A stretch of 64,000 nt of DNA, from assembly GCA_016110215.1 (NCBI GenBank), contig JADWQD010000002.1, positions 2,356,001 through 2,420,000 on the forward strand, read 5' to 3'. The position numbers and the translations under genes are program-made. Every line of letters starts with the position of its first letter. Position 1 is the stretch's first letter. Shown piece by piece: positions 31,652 to 43,353 of this stretch. The notes beneath the pieces are model-generated. The model was given only the letters and a program-made list of their open reading frames with translations, searched no databases and was not told the DNA's origin. Origin of the DNA: Capronia americana. Taxonomy: Eukaryota; Ascomycota; Eurotiomycetes; Chaetothyriales; Herpotrichiellaceae.

Positions 31652-33452
31652 ATGGCACGTGCTCGCCCATCTCAGAATGAGGGCATGTTACAGGACAACG
31701 GCATGGGCGAGGCCCAGACCAAGGAGAAAAGAATCAGCGTAGCACAAATGGCGAATAGTGCCAACGAATTGCTCGACATTCTAGGTTATCAGGCGGAGCT
31801 TGTGAGATCACGGTCCACCTTTCAGGTCGCCTTCATGTCTTTCGTGCTCGCCTCGGTGCCCTACGGCTTGTCGACGACCCTGTTGTATCCGATCGCCGGC
31901 GGTGGCCCTGTCGCTGTCATCTGGGGTTGGTGTTTAGTCTGCGCCATCATCTTCTGTCTCGCTGTCTCGCTGGGCGAAATCACCACGGTCTATCCAACGG
32001 CTGGAGGCGTCTACTACCAAACTTTCATGCTCTCGCCGCCCAAATGGCGCAGAATCGCTGCCTGGATCTGTGGGTGGTCGTACACCTTGGGGAATATCAC
32101 GATCACGCTCTCGGTCAACTTCGGCACAACCCTGTTCTTCGTCGGTTGCATCAATATCTTCCAGGACGCCGAAGGCGACGGGATCTTCGCCGCCGAGACC
32201 TACCAATACTATCTCATCTTCTTCGCCATTACCCTGCTCTGCAACGCCATTTCCGCGCTGGGAAACCGATGGCTGCCGTTGCTAGACGTAAGTAGATCTC
32301 GATCATGCTCTCGTTGCGATACCCACCTGCCCTGTTTAACAAATTTGATAGACCATGACAATTTTCTGGACGTTTGGCGGCGTGTTCGCCATTCTGATCT
32401 GTGTTCTCGTCATTGCAAAGAACGGCCGCAACAGCGGCAGTTTTGCGTTTGGTAAGTTTGAGGCAAACACCGGTTGGCCGGAAGGCTGGTCGTTCTGCAT
32501 CGGACTGCTACATGCTGCCTACGCGACCTCTGCCACGGGAATGATCCTTTCGTAAGTTTCTTGACGCCGTTCGCGCCCTCCCAGCAACTCTGACCCCGCG
32601 CAGCATGTGCGAAGAGGTCCAAGAACCCGCGACCCAAGTCCCCAAAGCGATGTGCGGCGCCCTCATTCTCAATTGGCTCTGCGGCATCATCTTCCTCATC
32701 CCTCTCATGTTCGTCCTGCCCGACCTGCTTGACGTCATCAGCGACCCGTACGGCCAGCCCTTGCCGTTTATTTTGCGCTCGGCGATCGGCAACGAAGGAG
32801 GCGCCTTTGCCCTCACGGTGCCCGTCCTCGTGCTGGCCATTTTTTGCGGCGTGGCCTGCACGACTGCCGCGTCCCGCTGCGTCTGGGCGTTTTCACGAGA
32901 CGGCGCGATACCCGGCTCGAATTGGTGGAAGAAAGTGAACAAGAGGCTGGACGTGCCCCTGAATGCTATGATGCTCAGTATGGTGGTGCAGCTCCTTCTG
33001 GGGCTCATTTATTTCGGCTCGTACGCTGCATTCAACGCGTTCAGCGGCTCGGGAGTCATCTTCTTGACTATTTCTTACGTCATGCCTATCTTCGTCTCCC
33101 TCATCGGCGGGCGCACACATTTGAACGAGGGATCGTGGAACTTTGGCACCATTGGCGTGGTCTGCAATGTCATCGCAATTGGTATGTGCTTTTCTCCCAC
33201 CCCTTCTGTCGGCCGAGTCCTCGACTGACAAGATGTTTGCCAGCCTGGTCGTTCTTCGTGGTGCCTCTGTTCAGCTTCCCTTTCTTCAACCCCACCACAC
33301 CGGACACCATGAATTATGCCTCCGCGGTCTTTGTCGGCGGGGTCTTGATCTGTGGCATTTGGTACTTGGCATGGGGCAAGAAGCACTACCAGGGCCCTCC
33401 GGCACAGGCTGAAGAGGTCGAGCGACGACGCAGCTCAATTGTGCCACATTAG
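31652..33452 (+). CDS. Amino acid/choline/GABA-type permease, APC superfamily
   Basis: Four exons: 31652-32287, 32352-32551, 32604-33181 and 33244-33452. Introns are 64, 52 and 62 nt, all GT-AG (donors GTAAGT, GTAAGT, GTATGT). The product is 540 aa with about 12 hydrophobic helices. Family marks are SRSTFQVAFMSFVLASVPYG and LLYPIAGGGPVAVIWGW in helix 1-2, SLGEITTVYPTAGGVYYQ, WICGWSYTLGNITI, the loop MCEEVQEPATQVPKAM (the conserved E-E...P..VP motif after helix 6), and RDGAIPGSNWWKKVN. These are seen in fungal UGA4/HNM1-like carriers of GABA, choline or amino acids; the substrate cannot be decided. The introns split helical regions, and each join preserves the frame and the expected motifs. 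Confidence 0.92.
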
Positions 33453-34463
33453 CTCTCGGATAATTAACGTGACGGAGATAGGCTCGATCTGAAATGTGGG
33501 ATATCGCTGTGTGGTTTCGAGAGGTTGTGTTGTTAAGCAGGCCGAGAGCCCTAAGGATCAAAGACTGTATGGTTGTCCTCCAGAGATCCCTTGTTCTGCT
33601 TTCCATTCTTTCCCGCAGGCAAGCTTGTAATAAATGGCCTCGTGACTCCGGTAAGCGTCGGACTCGTTGTCTCCCCTCTCTACCAGGACGAGAGCGGCTG
33701 AGGGAGGAACAACCAGCCTAGCTGGAATTCGTGGGCTCCTGTGTATAGAATGTCGATACCAAGCCTGAAGACTTTCTGGGGCCGAGTAAGGCCCAGAATG
33801 TGGACCCTGGAGATCGGTCTGTCCCCGGACAACAGGCCCAGGACAGACTGCAGCCTACAATGTACCAGGGAAGTTGTGCACTCTCGGGCAAAAGCTGCCC
33901 TTGGCAAGGCTGAAATATCGTCGAACCCAGAAAAAGCAGAGTCAATACTGCCCACGCTCCTCCGCGCTCTAGCGGGGCCATGATGCGATCTGAACGCCTA
34001 GATGTTGAGTGCATCGCCCGGAAGGTGAATCGAGGATGTTTTCAAGTCATCCTGCTGATTAGAATTTCACCTAGAACATGTTGAATTCGAAATGGTTGTT
34101 TTGTGTATGATCATTCGCCTATGCATTGGCGGTGTTAGTCTTTGAAAACGAGGCCCGTTCATCACCCGCTCGTCGGCGATCCCACTGATGACGCGAACGT
34201 CGATCGACAGGCACCATTGCACGCAGCGCAACCTGCATTTGAATGCTGTATTAGATTGCCCATTTTGGCATCACCCTGGCAGCTTTCGTGGGGTATTGAT
34301 AGCAGCTACAGCCCTGAGGGGAGAGCTGCGATAGGGTCGAGCAGGCTAGATACAACTCTGGTCCCATCTTGGTGGCTAAACCCTCTTTCCTGTGATATGC
34401 TGTCGGTGCAAACTCTTCATCCGATTTGAGGTTCTGCAATAGCAATCGATCTTGACATGGCGG
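33453..34463. other. Intergenic region downstream of the permease
   Basis: About 1 kb without a supported gene. Short minus-strand frames (33680-33955 and 33718-34014) have a hydrophobic patch but no family resemblance. This leads into the decayed MFS fragment. Confidence 0.35.
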
Positions 34464-34760
34464 TCAAAGCTTGATCTGAATCCGAGGATGTCTTCTCAAC
34501 CAGGCGCCATATCTCAGAAACACGAATGGTAGAGGGACCATTGCAAGGGCGATGAATGCCAACACCATGCTTCCCCAACCAAAACCGAGATCTGTATACA
34601 GGGGCTTTCTGGCCAGTGGAAGGAATGCACCAACTAACGACCGTACCACCGTATTTGCTGCCGTGACTGATGCCACATACAATGGATAGCGATCGATTAG
34701 ATACATCTGAACCGCGAACTGTGGGTGGTGTAATACAAGAAAGTTTCGAGAGGAAATCCA
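34464..34760 (-). pseudogene. Remnant of an MFS (drug/polyamine-type) transporter C-terminus
   Basis: The 80-residue frame ending at 34464 reads as the last two helices of a DHA1-type MFS carrier. It contains YLIDRYPLYVASVTAANTVV, SLVGAFLPLARKPLY, LGFGWGSMVLAFIALAMVP and a final FLRYGAWLRR, which is how fungal fluconazole/polyamine exporters end. Upstream on the same strand (to about 35000) the expected earlier helices cannot be read in any single frame, and no intron model restores them by eye. I therefore call a truncated, inactive copy. A rapidly diverged gene with missed exons is the alternative. Confidence 0.55.
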
Positions 34761-35286
34761 TTGAGGAGATCTGGATATGTTGACAAGAAGGGAGGATATT
34801 CACTCTTGTCGATGGTGACCCGGCATAAATCTGCCGTGCCGCATTGCACCTGCTCCCTCGGCATTGGATAACCTTGACGAGCATCATCAAATGGGTTGCC
34901 AGTGTCATTATGGCGCCCGCGACCATGGTTCTAGGGAAACCCAGACTCCCAGATCCGAACACAGAACGACACCAACATCGGAGGACCCATGCCAAGTCCG
35001 CATCACGCTACTATGCCGTGCTAGAGACGACAGAATGCCTCTATGTTCTTCACCGCTAAGCCCAGACAATGATCGTGGAGGAGGTGGTGGTGGTGGTGGT
35101 GGTAGTAAATATCCTGCGGAGCGTAGCGAAGCAGTTATTACTGACGAGGACTGGTGAACGAAAGCAGCATAGCGGCTGCTCCAAAAGCGGCGGAACTTTC
35201 CCCTGCACCTTGCGTTGAGCTGTAGAAGCCTATCTGCAAGAGTCCGAACATAAGATCTATGATCCTGACAGCCTCTTAGGTAGACG
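34761..35286. repeat. Intergenic region with (GGT)n microsatellite, upstream of RRG9
   Basis: A GGT trinucleotide run occupies about 35082-35103. The rest is unassigned; it lies between the MFS remnant and RRG9 and should contain the RRG9 promoter. Confidence 0.5.
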
Positions 35287-36255
35287 ATGAACTCGCAATC
35301 AAGAAATAGACTACTTCAGTCTTTGAAGATCGCGCCAAACCGCCATGCCTATACCATAACACCCTCGCTCCCCTTCAGGCCACACGGCCCAGCAACATCA
35401 TTGTCCCAACCATACTCCTCCAAAGCATGCATATCCTCTCTTCAGCCAGCAGTGGAAGACATCCATATCCCCAAGAAGCGTAGATATTCCTCCCAAGCAG
35501 AGTCTTATTTCCGACACCACGACAAACAATGGGTTGAGCAGGACAGGCGACGCGTGGGTAGTGGGAGGCCTGTATCAGGACGGGATGACATGCCAGCAGC
35601 TGGAAGCGGCGACAGAGTTCAACAAGACGACGATGGCGGCATCATTGTCACAACTAGCAGACACAGCTTTCGAGACAGACAGGGCCGTCCATGGACAAAA
35701 GATGGTTCCTCTGCAAACCAGGGCAAAGGCGCAGGCGTGGGCACAGCTGCTCCAGGAGTCGGGGTTGGCGTAGGTATCAGGACACCCTCCGCAGCAAAGA
35801 GGAAGAAACCACGCATCGAACTTCGCGATCTGTCAGTGAAACCCAAGAAGAAAGAGCTCGAACCATGGCAAGTTCAAAAAGAGGCGCTGGAGAAAAAATT
35901 CGGGGACGAAGGGTGGAACCCGCGGAAGAAACTCTCACCGGACGCGATGGACGGGATTCGTGCCTTGCATGAACAAGATCCTGAGAGATGGTCAACGCCG
36001 GTTTTGGCTGAGCACTTCAAAGTCTCGCCCGAGGCGATTCGGAGGATCTTGAAGAGTAAATGGAAGCCGAAGGATGAGGAGGAAGCGCAGAAGAGGAAGC
36101 AGAGGTGGGCACGAAGACATGATCGAATCTGGGATCATCAGGCGGAGCTTGGATTGAGACCGAAGAGGGAGAAGGACAGAGACGTCGAGGATCCGGAAAC
36201 TTTCGATGAGGAACTGAGAGCGAGCGAGATGCTGAACATTGCACGCAAAGCTTGA
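35287..36255 (+). CDS. RRG9: Required for respiratory growth protein 9 (neugrin-related), mitochondrial
   Basis: 322 aa, intronless, ATG at 35287. Residues 1-~70 are a basic, Ser-rich mitochondrial leader (MNSQSRNRLLQSLKIAPNRH). The Rrg9/neugrin domain is at ~195-285: EPWQVQKEALEKKFGDEGWN, RKKLSPDAMDGIRALHEQDP, and WSTPVLAEHFKVSPEAIRRI then LKSKWKP, a helix-turn-helix-like element. The C-terminal part is charged. Between leader and domain lies a Gly/Val-rich linker. In yeast Rrg9 is needed to keep mitochondrial DNA and respiration; its vertebrate relative acts with mitochondrial 16S rRNA. IRC3, another mitochondrial-genome factor, is ~4.4 kb away, probably by chance. Confidence 0.9.
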   Translation: MNSQSRNRLLQSLKIAPNRHAYTITPSLPFRPHGPATSLSQPYSSKACISSLQPAVEDIHIPKKRRYSSQAESYFRHHDKQWVEQDRRRVGSGRPVSGRDDMPAAGSGDRVQQDDDGGIIVTTSRHSFRDRQGRPWTKDGSSANQGKGAGVGTAAPGVGVGVGIRTPSAAKRKKPRIELRDLSVKPKKKELEPWQVQKEALEKKFGDEGWNPRKKLSPDAMDGIRALHEQDPERWSTPVLAEHFKVSPEAIRRILKSKWKPKDEEEAQKRKQRWARRHDRIWDHQAELGLRPKREKDRDVEDPETFDEELRASEMLNIARKA

Positions 36256-36861
36256 TCTCAGCTTCATTGTCCGGCTGCTCTCATTGATGCAAAGCTAAAG
36301 CTATTATGTTGTGCTAAAAGGAGGCTCCGTGCCTTGCTGGCCACTCTGAGCATGAATGAACGACAAGCCCTTGTCCCCTGGATGTCACTGTCCGATGGCG
36401 AAAGCACTGCAAACAAAGTCGACAACAAGCTCTGGGACCTGCCAGGACCTGTTGAAGTTGCAGCGCCAGTTGGTCAAGCGAACTTTGTCATCTCTCCCAT
36501 CACTACTGAAGGCCCTCATTGTACGACCATCATTCCCTCCTTGCACTTTGCCGCTGAATCCTTCTTGTGTACGCTCGTGTTTTTGTCTCCTGGTCACTCG
36601 GGGGCATTGTGCTGACAGAGTATAGCGTGCTGCAGGGCGCGGTCAGTCTTGGAGCGACGCCAAGGGTCGATGTCACACTCACTAGACTCCGCTTCTTGTA
36701 GGGTTTCGTGTCAATGTCAAACCTCACACCTTCAGCGTACTCTGCCCACCGCCCACAACTCCCATTACCCTCTGTCGCCGCCCATCATCTCACATTCGGC
36801 TCACAATGACAACGACAGCAGCCATCCAAGCAACACTGAGGATGTGTGGAATCGCCAGCCA
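36256..36861. other. Intergenic region between convergent RRG9 and GT2 genes
   Basis: About 600 bp, both 3' flanks. Frames of 70-93 codons exist on both strands without protein-like character. Confidence 0.4.
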
Positions 36862-39169
36862 CTAACTGGCTTTGGTGTACTTCACCTCCTTGAATTCCTC
36901 GAGTGGCTTCCAAAGACCGGTCTCGGCGTCGTACTTCATGGTCTCTCGGCGCTCAGGCATGGTCGGTGGATCGATCATGTAGAAGATAGGCGTGAGATAG
37001 TAGGGTACATTGTCGATGAGTGCCAACCCTGGGAAACCGACTGACTTTACAAGGCTGAACCAGAAATCGTTGCTCAGGATGAGCTGACCATTGACGGTGA
37101 ACGCCTTGAAAACACTCACAACCCGATAGAGGACGAGCGAGACAGTCACCACGAACAAGGCGAGATGCCAGAGGATACCCTCGCGTTGATGGACCATCCA
37201 AAGTCGGGTCAGAAGAGCAGGGCGGCTGGCAATATGGCGTTCCTTGACACCAATCTGTGGCTTGTCTTCGACACCACTCACACCGAAACCCAGCCTCAGG
37301 CCACCGAGGCTTCGCGGCAGCAAAGTCTGGAGTGTGTCACGAGAGAAATGATGGCCCATCCAAACACCGGTTGCGATCATGCGGCGAACTTTGAGATAGC
37401 TGCCTGAGCAGATGGACTTGACGTCTCCGATCAGGGCAATGATACGAGAGATGGCAAGACAGTACACAATCTGCTTCACGGTGCGGACATCAGAACCGCC
37501 AATGACGGGGCCACCCAACCACAAGCAGACAAGTGTCAGCAGGGTGTTGATGGTGTGCGTGATTGTCATCGTATATGGACGGCAGGCATGATGAAACATG
37601 GCATAGCGTTGAATAAGGCTTGCACCACTCAGGGCCTCCGCATTCAAGGTGAAATTGAACCTCAAAGCGTCACGGATATGGCCTGTCCACTGTTGGTTGT
37701 CAGTCATCGGGCATGCTTCACATCATCGGGTCAAACCTTACCCATCGGCGGCGCTGCTTCAGGTGGGTGATGAGACAGTCTGGCTGCAAGCCCCATTGCA
37801 TCACACCAGGGACAAGGGCAATCTTGTGGCCTTTCCCGTGAAGGCACCAGCTGGTAATAAGGTCTTCCGTGATGGAGAACTCTGGAAACCCATGGATGTC
37901 GAACCAGGCTGCAGTGCGGACAATGAAACCACTCCCTGGGCACCACGCTGCGTTTACTCGGTCTCGATTTCCATCCTCGGCACCTGTGCCAGTGGTATTG
38001 CCCTGGTTCAGAGGGTCATCGTTTGGGACATTGTAATGGAACTAGGATTGTCAGCGCGTCGCAGACTCGGTTCATCTGGAACTTCGTACCTGGGCCGAGG
38101 TCACCATTGCGAGATTTGGATCCTTAATCGCATGAGGGACCAATGCGCGAAGAATATTCGATTCGGGCATCATGTCAGCATCGAAGACCGCACAGTACTC
38201 GCTGTAGCCGGCAGGGGTCTTCTCAACATAGTCAACGAGCGTCGAGTTGAGGTTTCCTGCTTTGTACCCGTGGTGTCCGATGGCCGGCTTCAGTCGAGAG
38301 TAGTAGTGAAGGTTGGTATGTATTCCCTGCAGTTTTTGAACATGGTTCCGAAGGTTCAGGGAGTCCCCATCATCTGCGACAATGACACGGAACTTGTTGG
38401 TTGGCCAGTCGATCTTGCATGCGGCTTTCACCGTGTCCAAGACGACATCGTCGGGCTCGCCGCAGCAAACAACAAATACGTCGACGGAAGGAACCTTGTT
38501 GCCGAGGAGTCGGAGTGATGGCCGAGGGTTGGGATCACGGGCAAGGGTGATCACGGTCTTCCAGAGACCCTCGGTAATCGTTCCCACTGCAGCAATATCA
38601 GCGCAACGTTCAGATGTCATTGGGGAAAACTCACGATTTTCACAGATCTGCGCCGTGGCGAACAGAGCGACAGGAGACGTGAGCTCGCTTGACTTCGCAT
38701 TAACACACAACAACGCGAGATAGGTGACGGTGTTGATGACATTGAGAGGTGTCAGCGCGTCAAACAGGAGTGTTCCCAGAGTCACCGGGTCGGCCTTCGC
38801 CTGTTCGATCATTTCAACACCGTCCATATAAGCGGCCGCAGGTGCGCGCCACATGAGTGACTCCTCGCCGTTCAAGCCGGTGACGACGGCATAGTCACGA
38901 ATGACAGGGAGACTGGGTTCAGCAGGCGTATTAGGCGGTGCTGGGGGTAAGCTGGACTCTTCGTCAGATTCAATTTCAGTGGCACTGGCATCATCACTTT
39001 GAGGTTGAGCGACAATGGATGCCGGTTCGGCGCCGGTGGTTGTGACAGCAGCAACGTCGTTCTCAACTTGGTCAACAACGGACGGCTTCTCTGTGCCACC
39101 AGTCAAGGAGCCGATCTTGTCTTTCTTGGGTCCACGGTGACGCAGAACTGAAGGTTCGGCATCAGCCAT
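36862..39169 (-). CDS. Processive family-2 glycosyltransferase (cellulose synthase-like/polysaccharide synthase)
   Basis: Four exons: 38635-39169, 38090-38586, 37742-38041 and 36862-37689 (719 aa). Introns are 48, 48 and 52 nt. The first intron (38587-38634, GTGAGT...GCTGCAG) contains no stop and is a multiple of three; removing it gives QICENLGTITEGLWK. The ATG at 39169 has ACCATGG context. Catalytic motifs are VDVFVVCCGEPDD, the substrate Asp in VIVADDGDS, DxD in CAVFDADM, the acceptor TED in EFSITEDLITSW and QRRRW spanning the last intron. Several membrane helices follow (ITHTINTLLTLVCLWLGG, ILWHLALFVVTVSLVLYRVV). Such enzymes polymerise UDP-sugars across the plasma membrane; the polymer is unknown. 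It is not a classical chitin synthase, since it lacks their EDR motif. Confidence 0.88.
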
Positions 39170-41722
39170 GGTGATGCTGTAGGCTTCCACATGTCAGCAA
39201 ACCCGCCACTGTCAAGGAGAAGTCATCGCTTACACAACGACGTTCTTGATGCTGCTAAAGAGAGCAGAAGGTATAGGGTGTGCGGTGTTGAGAACGAAAG
39301 TGAGGGCACGTCAACGAGGTCGAAGGAGTTAATGACACAACCGCCGGCGGCGACAGCGTGGAATTAATCCGTGAGGACCTGGAGAGGTGCCTAAAGTCTT
39401 TTCGAATGTGGATCTGAAGAATGATGCGTCTGCGAAGTGATTGATGAGATGAAGATGGATGAGGAACAGATGTGAATGTGAGCGCGAGAGATGAACTGGC
39501 CCAAGTCATTCACTTCGAAATCCGCCAGCCCAAAGGGGCAGTGGGAGCCGGATTGCCTGCGCTCTGCTTCGCTTTGGCCAGCAACAAGGCAAGAGATGCT
39601 CCAGTCTTAGGCGACCTACGTGTCCCAGTGGCCTCCAATGCGGGTTTGTTCTTGCTGTTGCAGGGGAGCGTACTGCCAATTCACAGTGTTATCTACGATG
39701 TGCCTGCCACGGCCGAATTGACTGCCAGAGCCTTCACTCCCTCAAAGGCATTGAGAGGACGTCATTGTCTCACTAAGTCTACGTGCCAGTCATATATGGC
39801 TTTGTCCTGACGAAGGTTAAGACCTCAGCTGCACTTCCTGTCGTTGCAGTCCCTATGTGGAGATTCCAATCCCAAGTGAGAAGCAGACCTCCGACTGATT
39901 GTTGTTCTACCTTTCGGGGAGCCGATTTCTCTGCCCAAGTGAACAGCATACTTCTCTACTGCAGCACCTTCATTGTGTTGAGATGGCACTTGTAACGGAA
40001 CACCCTTTGTTCAAGGCGATTTTGTCAATGACTTTGTCCTAGCAGAGGCAACAATTTCTACCTACACCCCCCGGTCTCAATCAAACGCTAAATGACTGAA
40101 GCGCATGCAGGCTCAGTCTCAATGAATAACTGCCTCACGAAACACCGGACCTGCCGATACGTTTCTCCGCCGGTGCCTCAGTCTTTGTCCTTCCGGTCTC
40201 CTTCCAGCCTCATACCGCTGTTGCCGTCCGTTCATTTCCTATTCTGACCTGAAGAAGGTGTCATCAGTCTAAGCTCGGGAACCCAGTTGGACCTACCTGG
40301 TTGTGGCAGACTCTCCCAAACATGAGGACTGCATCTCAGCCATAGCATTGGGGACAAGGAGGAGATGGGCTCTTCATTGTCAGATTTCCTTAGACTAGCA
40401 TTAAAAAGGAAAGTATGAGTTGGATCAATTTCCTGTCTGGAATCAAGGCAATACCTGACTCCATCGGACTACAGCAAGCAATGATACAGAGCTTGTATGA
40501 ACCTGCGACTCCCACTCGTCGAGGCGACCCACCGATAATCTATCGCTCTGCATACCATCTGATAGGATTCAAGAAACTCCACAAAGAAGCCGAGAAGATC
40601 GTCAAAATATGCCTGTGGTCGGAAGGGGACCTCTCGCCAGTCTCTGCAAAATATCACAGCCCTGTTTGTGGGTGACACTACGGCCTGGAGTCTTGGTCGT
40701 AGTGTCCACTATGGGTCATTGCCCAGGCAATCGTTCTGGCCCACTGACAACATGGAGAGGAGTTGATGGAACATGCAGTGGGCGTTGTATGGGAGGCTGC
40801 CCCAGAGAGGCCCAGAATTAGACAATATCCAGGGTTAGCAGCACAATTTGACAAGGTGAAGAATAGTAGTAAAGCTTTATGCTTCGGCAGGTGGACACTA
40901 CAAGAGTGGAACTGGTCATCAGCAGAGCCCTTCCAAACACACAATGCTCAAATAAGCGAAACTAAAGCACAGGCCGTACAGTTTTCGAGACGATTGAAGG
41001 AAAACACAGCTAGTCGTAAGAGGAAGCTTGCCAACAGAGAATGACTGCAGACGCATCCGAACGCCCAGAGAAGTTGCCTGCGCTCTGAGCCCTGTACGTG
41101 AATATAGGAACTAGTCGACGTCGGATCCAAGCGCCGACTCCCTGCAGTCACTGGGCAATGCAGCTTTCGAGGTGCCACCTTAGGACAGCCTGGTGACATG
41201 CAAGGAACAAACAGTAACCCAGCATCAGGACCTTGTGACCAGGAGGCGCTTGTCTCAGGGTTCCGCGCCCCCTTCACTACGGGTCCGACAGAAACAGGAC
41301 ACATTGAGGGTCGATCGGGAAAGTTTAGCGTGGGGCTCCCCTCAATGCTTCACAAAACAATCTTCCGCACCAAAGGCACATGAGCCAACTGCTTTCCAAT
41401 ACTATTCTCCTCAAATCATTCCTCGTGAACACCAAGCCCGGTATTGTCTCTCATCAATAGCCCCTTTTGGTAGGGAGCCTTATCCGTATTAGAGTTCAAG
41501 GTCTCCGCTCAGGACCCGCGTCGGCAGAACTGCGGAGCCACAGCCTTGTGCAGCCTTGTCTCGGCATAGTTGCTCAAAGGCAATTCTCTGAATAGCGCGA
41601 TTGACCAGCGTCTTTCAGGGACTTTGGGAAGTGTACGGCGGCTTCTCAATTTGTTTTCTATATTCCGGCTCGAGTTGCTCCTTTCAACTTCTTCAGGTAG
41701 AGCTGCAAGAGGTGCTGCGACG
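39170..41722. other. Gene-poor spacer of about 2.5 kb
   Basis: The GT2 promoter and leader lie at the left end and the mL61 promoter at the right. I find no protein with recognisable character, no tRNA-like structure and no long repeat. Several 60-110 codon frames are present on both strands, as expected by chance at this base composition. Confidence 0.4.
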
Positions 41723-42499
41723 ATGGTGAACGTTCTAAAGCGCATGCGCAATCTCCAACCAGTGAGTTCTTCTTTCCAATGGCTACCAAGAAATCGGCTA
41801 ACAATGTGCAGAAAGTGAGTCTCGGAGCGTTCTCCATTTATGTGCTGCTTCTGACGAGTACAGCTGTTTGCGATCCGCCATGGTGAAGGCGCAGCTATCC
41901 TCCCTCCTCCACCCTTACCCCAATTGACACGTTTAAGTCTGCAATACGATCGCCAGCAATGGAACAAAAGCACCAGACCTGCAAGAATTTTCCACAAAGA
42001 GCATCTGCCTCGGTTAAAATACCACAATCCAGGTCTACCGATTAGAGTGGAACAGGGGCCAGGCCGATTACAGCTGACCTTTGAGAGTGCCAACCAGCAA
42101 GCATTGGACGAACTGGAATCGGCTTCATTGGAGACAAGCAACGATGGGGAGTACAGGGCGACGTGGTCAGCAATAGAGGCAAAGTCTCAGGCGGGTAGCG
42201 AAGCCTCAACACCTTCACCAGCTTCTTCATCAGGATCGACCTTTACAAGAAGTGTCGAACTGCGCTTAGGTCCACATCAGCCCGGCAACCTCTGGAAGTG
42301 GTTCCAGACCGCGACCAAGTGCGAGCCTTTCCCAGAAAACCCGGAAGAAACTGAGCAGATGGAAAGGTTGAAGGAGTTTTTTGCACAAGCAGAAATCGAT
42401 AGACAACGAGTCAAGGCGGGCATGGATGCCATCAGGAAACAAAAGGAGGAGTTGAAGAGTGCCAGAGACGCCGCTGCGAGGATGGCAAACGAGGAATAA
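41723..42499 (+). CDS. MRP49: Mitochondrial large-subunit ribosomal protein mL61 (Mrp49-like), with C-terminal extension
   Basis: Exons: 41723-41761, a probable microexon 41812-41814 (AAA, one Lys) and 41864-42499. Introns are 50 nt (GTGAGT, branch GGCTAAC, TGTGCAG) and 49 nt (GTGAGT, branch TTCTGAC, GTACAG). The alternative is one 102-nt intron 41762-41863 without the Lys. The product is 225 (or 224) aa. The start MVNVLKRMRNLQP, then LFAIRHGEGAAILPP and HKEHLPRLKYHNPGLPIRV, match fungal mL61 of the L51/S25/CI-B8 fold. Yeast Mrp49 is much shorter: here ~100 extra residues end in a charged coiled coil (TEQMERLKEFFAQAEIDRQR onward). Confidence 0.82.
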
Positions 42500-43353
42500 A
42501 CCTGAGAATCTCCAAACTGTTCGAATCATTGTACATTATATCAAAAGCATGTTCAGCGGCGGGTGCTGCTGACAAGAAGACGACAACAACACCAATTCCC
42601 CCCGGGAAGACGAACTGAAGGTGTAAAGCCAGCTTGTTCTGCAAAGATAACGGAGGATGGTCAGAGACGGTCGGGACTCAGGGAGCCCGTCGGAAAGATC
42701 TTTGATGGTTGGAATAAGGAGAGATCTGTTCATCAAAACATCGCTGCCCAAGGTCCAAGGACTATTACGCAAATGCACAACTTCAGAGGATGTGTCGGGA
42801 CTTTGGCATTGTTCGAGTCTAGTCACCAACAACGGGATGGTTGTTGGTGTCACGCTGAGCCATTCAAAGGGACGCTGATACGGAACCACCACGATCGCAG
42901 CTCTCGACCCTGGCGCGAAGTCTTCGTTGGTGATCAGGCCATGCTGTGTCAACAACGCCTCCGAGATTGTACACCAGATTTTGATGGTACCCGATTATTC
43001 AATCTTAATCTGTCTGATTTGATCGTTGCCACCTCCCCCCTCATACCACCATCCCGGTGACTCGCATACGTCACCTACAACTCGGACTTTGTACGAGATA
43101 TGGCAAACAGCAGAGTGAAAGTACTCCGTGGGAGGTGACTGGATTTGAAGTCGAGTGGCTCAGTTCACGTCTGTCAATCAAGCTCCCGATACCTGCTGTC
43201 ACCGAATGCTCCCATCTGCGTTTGTTACGCCTTTCCATGCCTACATGAAGCCGCCAATCCCTTGACTACTCTGATCCATATCTTACCTGCGAAAGGTGTC
43301 TTTCTCTACTTACTCAACTCGCAAACTAGTTCCTCCCAGATATTCTACTAAAC
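42500..43353. other. Intergenic region between mL61 and the CxxCxGxG protein gene
   Basis: 854 bp. Overlapping frames of 139 (minus) and 165 (plus) codons occupy 42536-43060, but both are low in hydrophobic structure and resemble no family. I see no gene. Confidence 0.4.
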
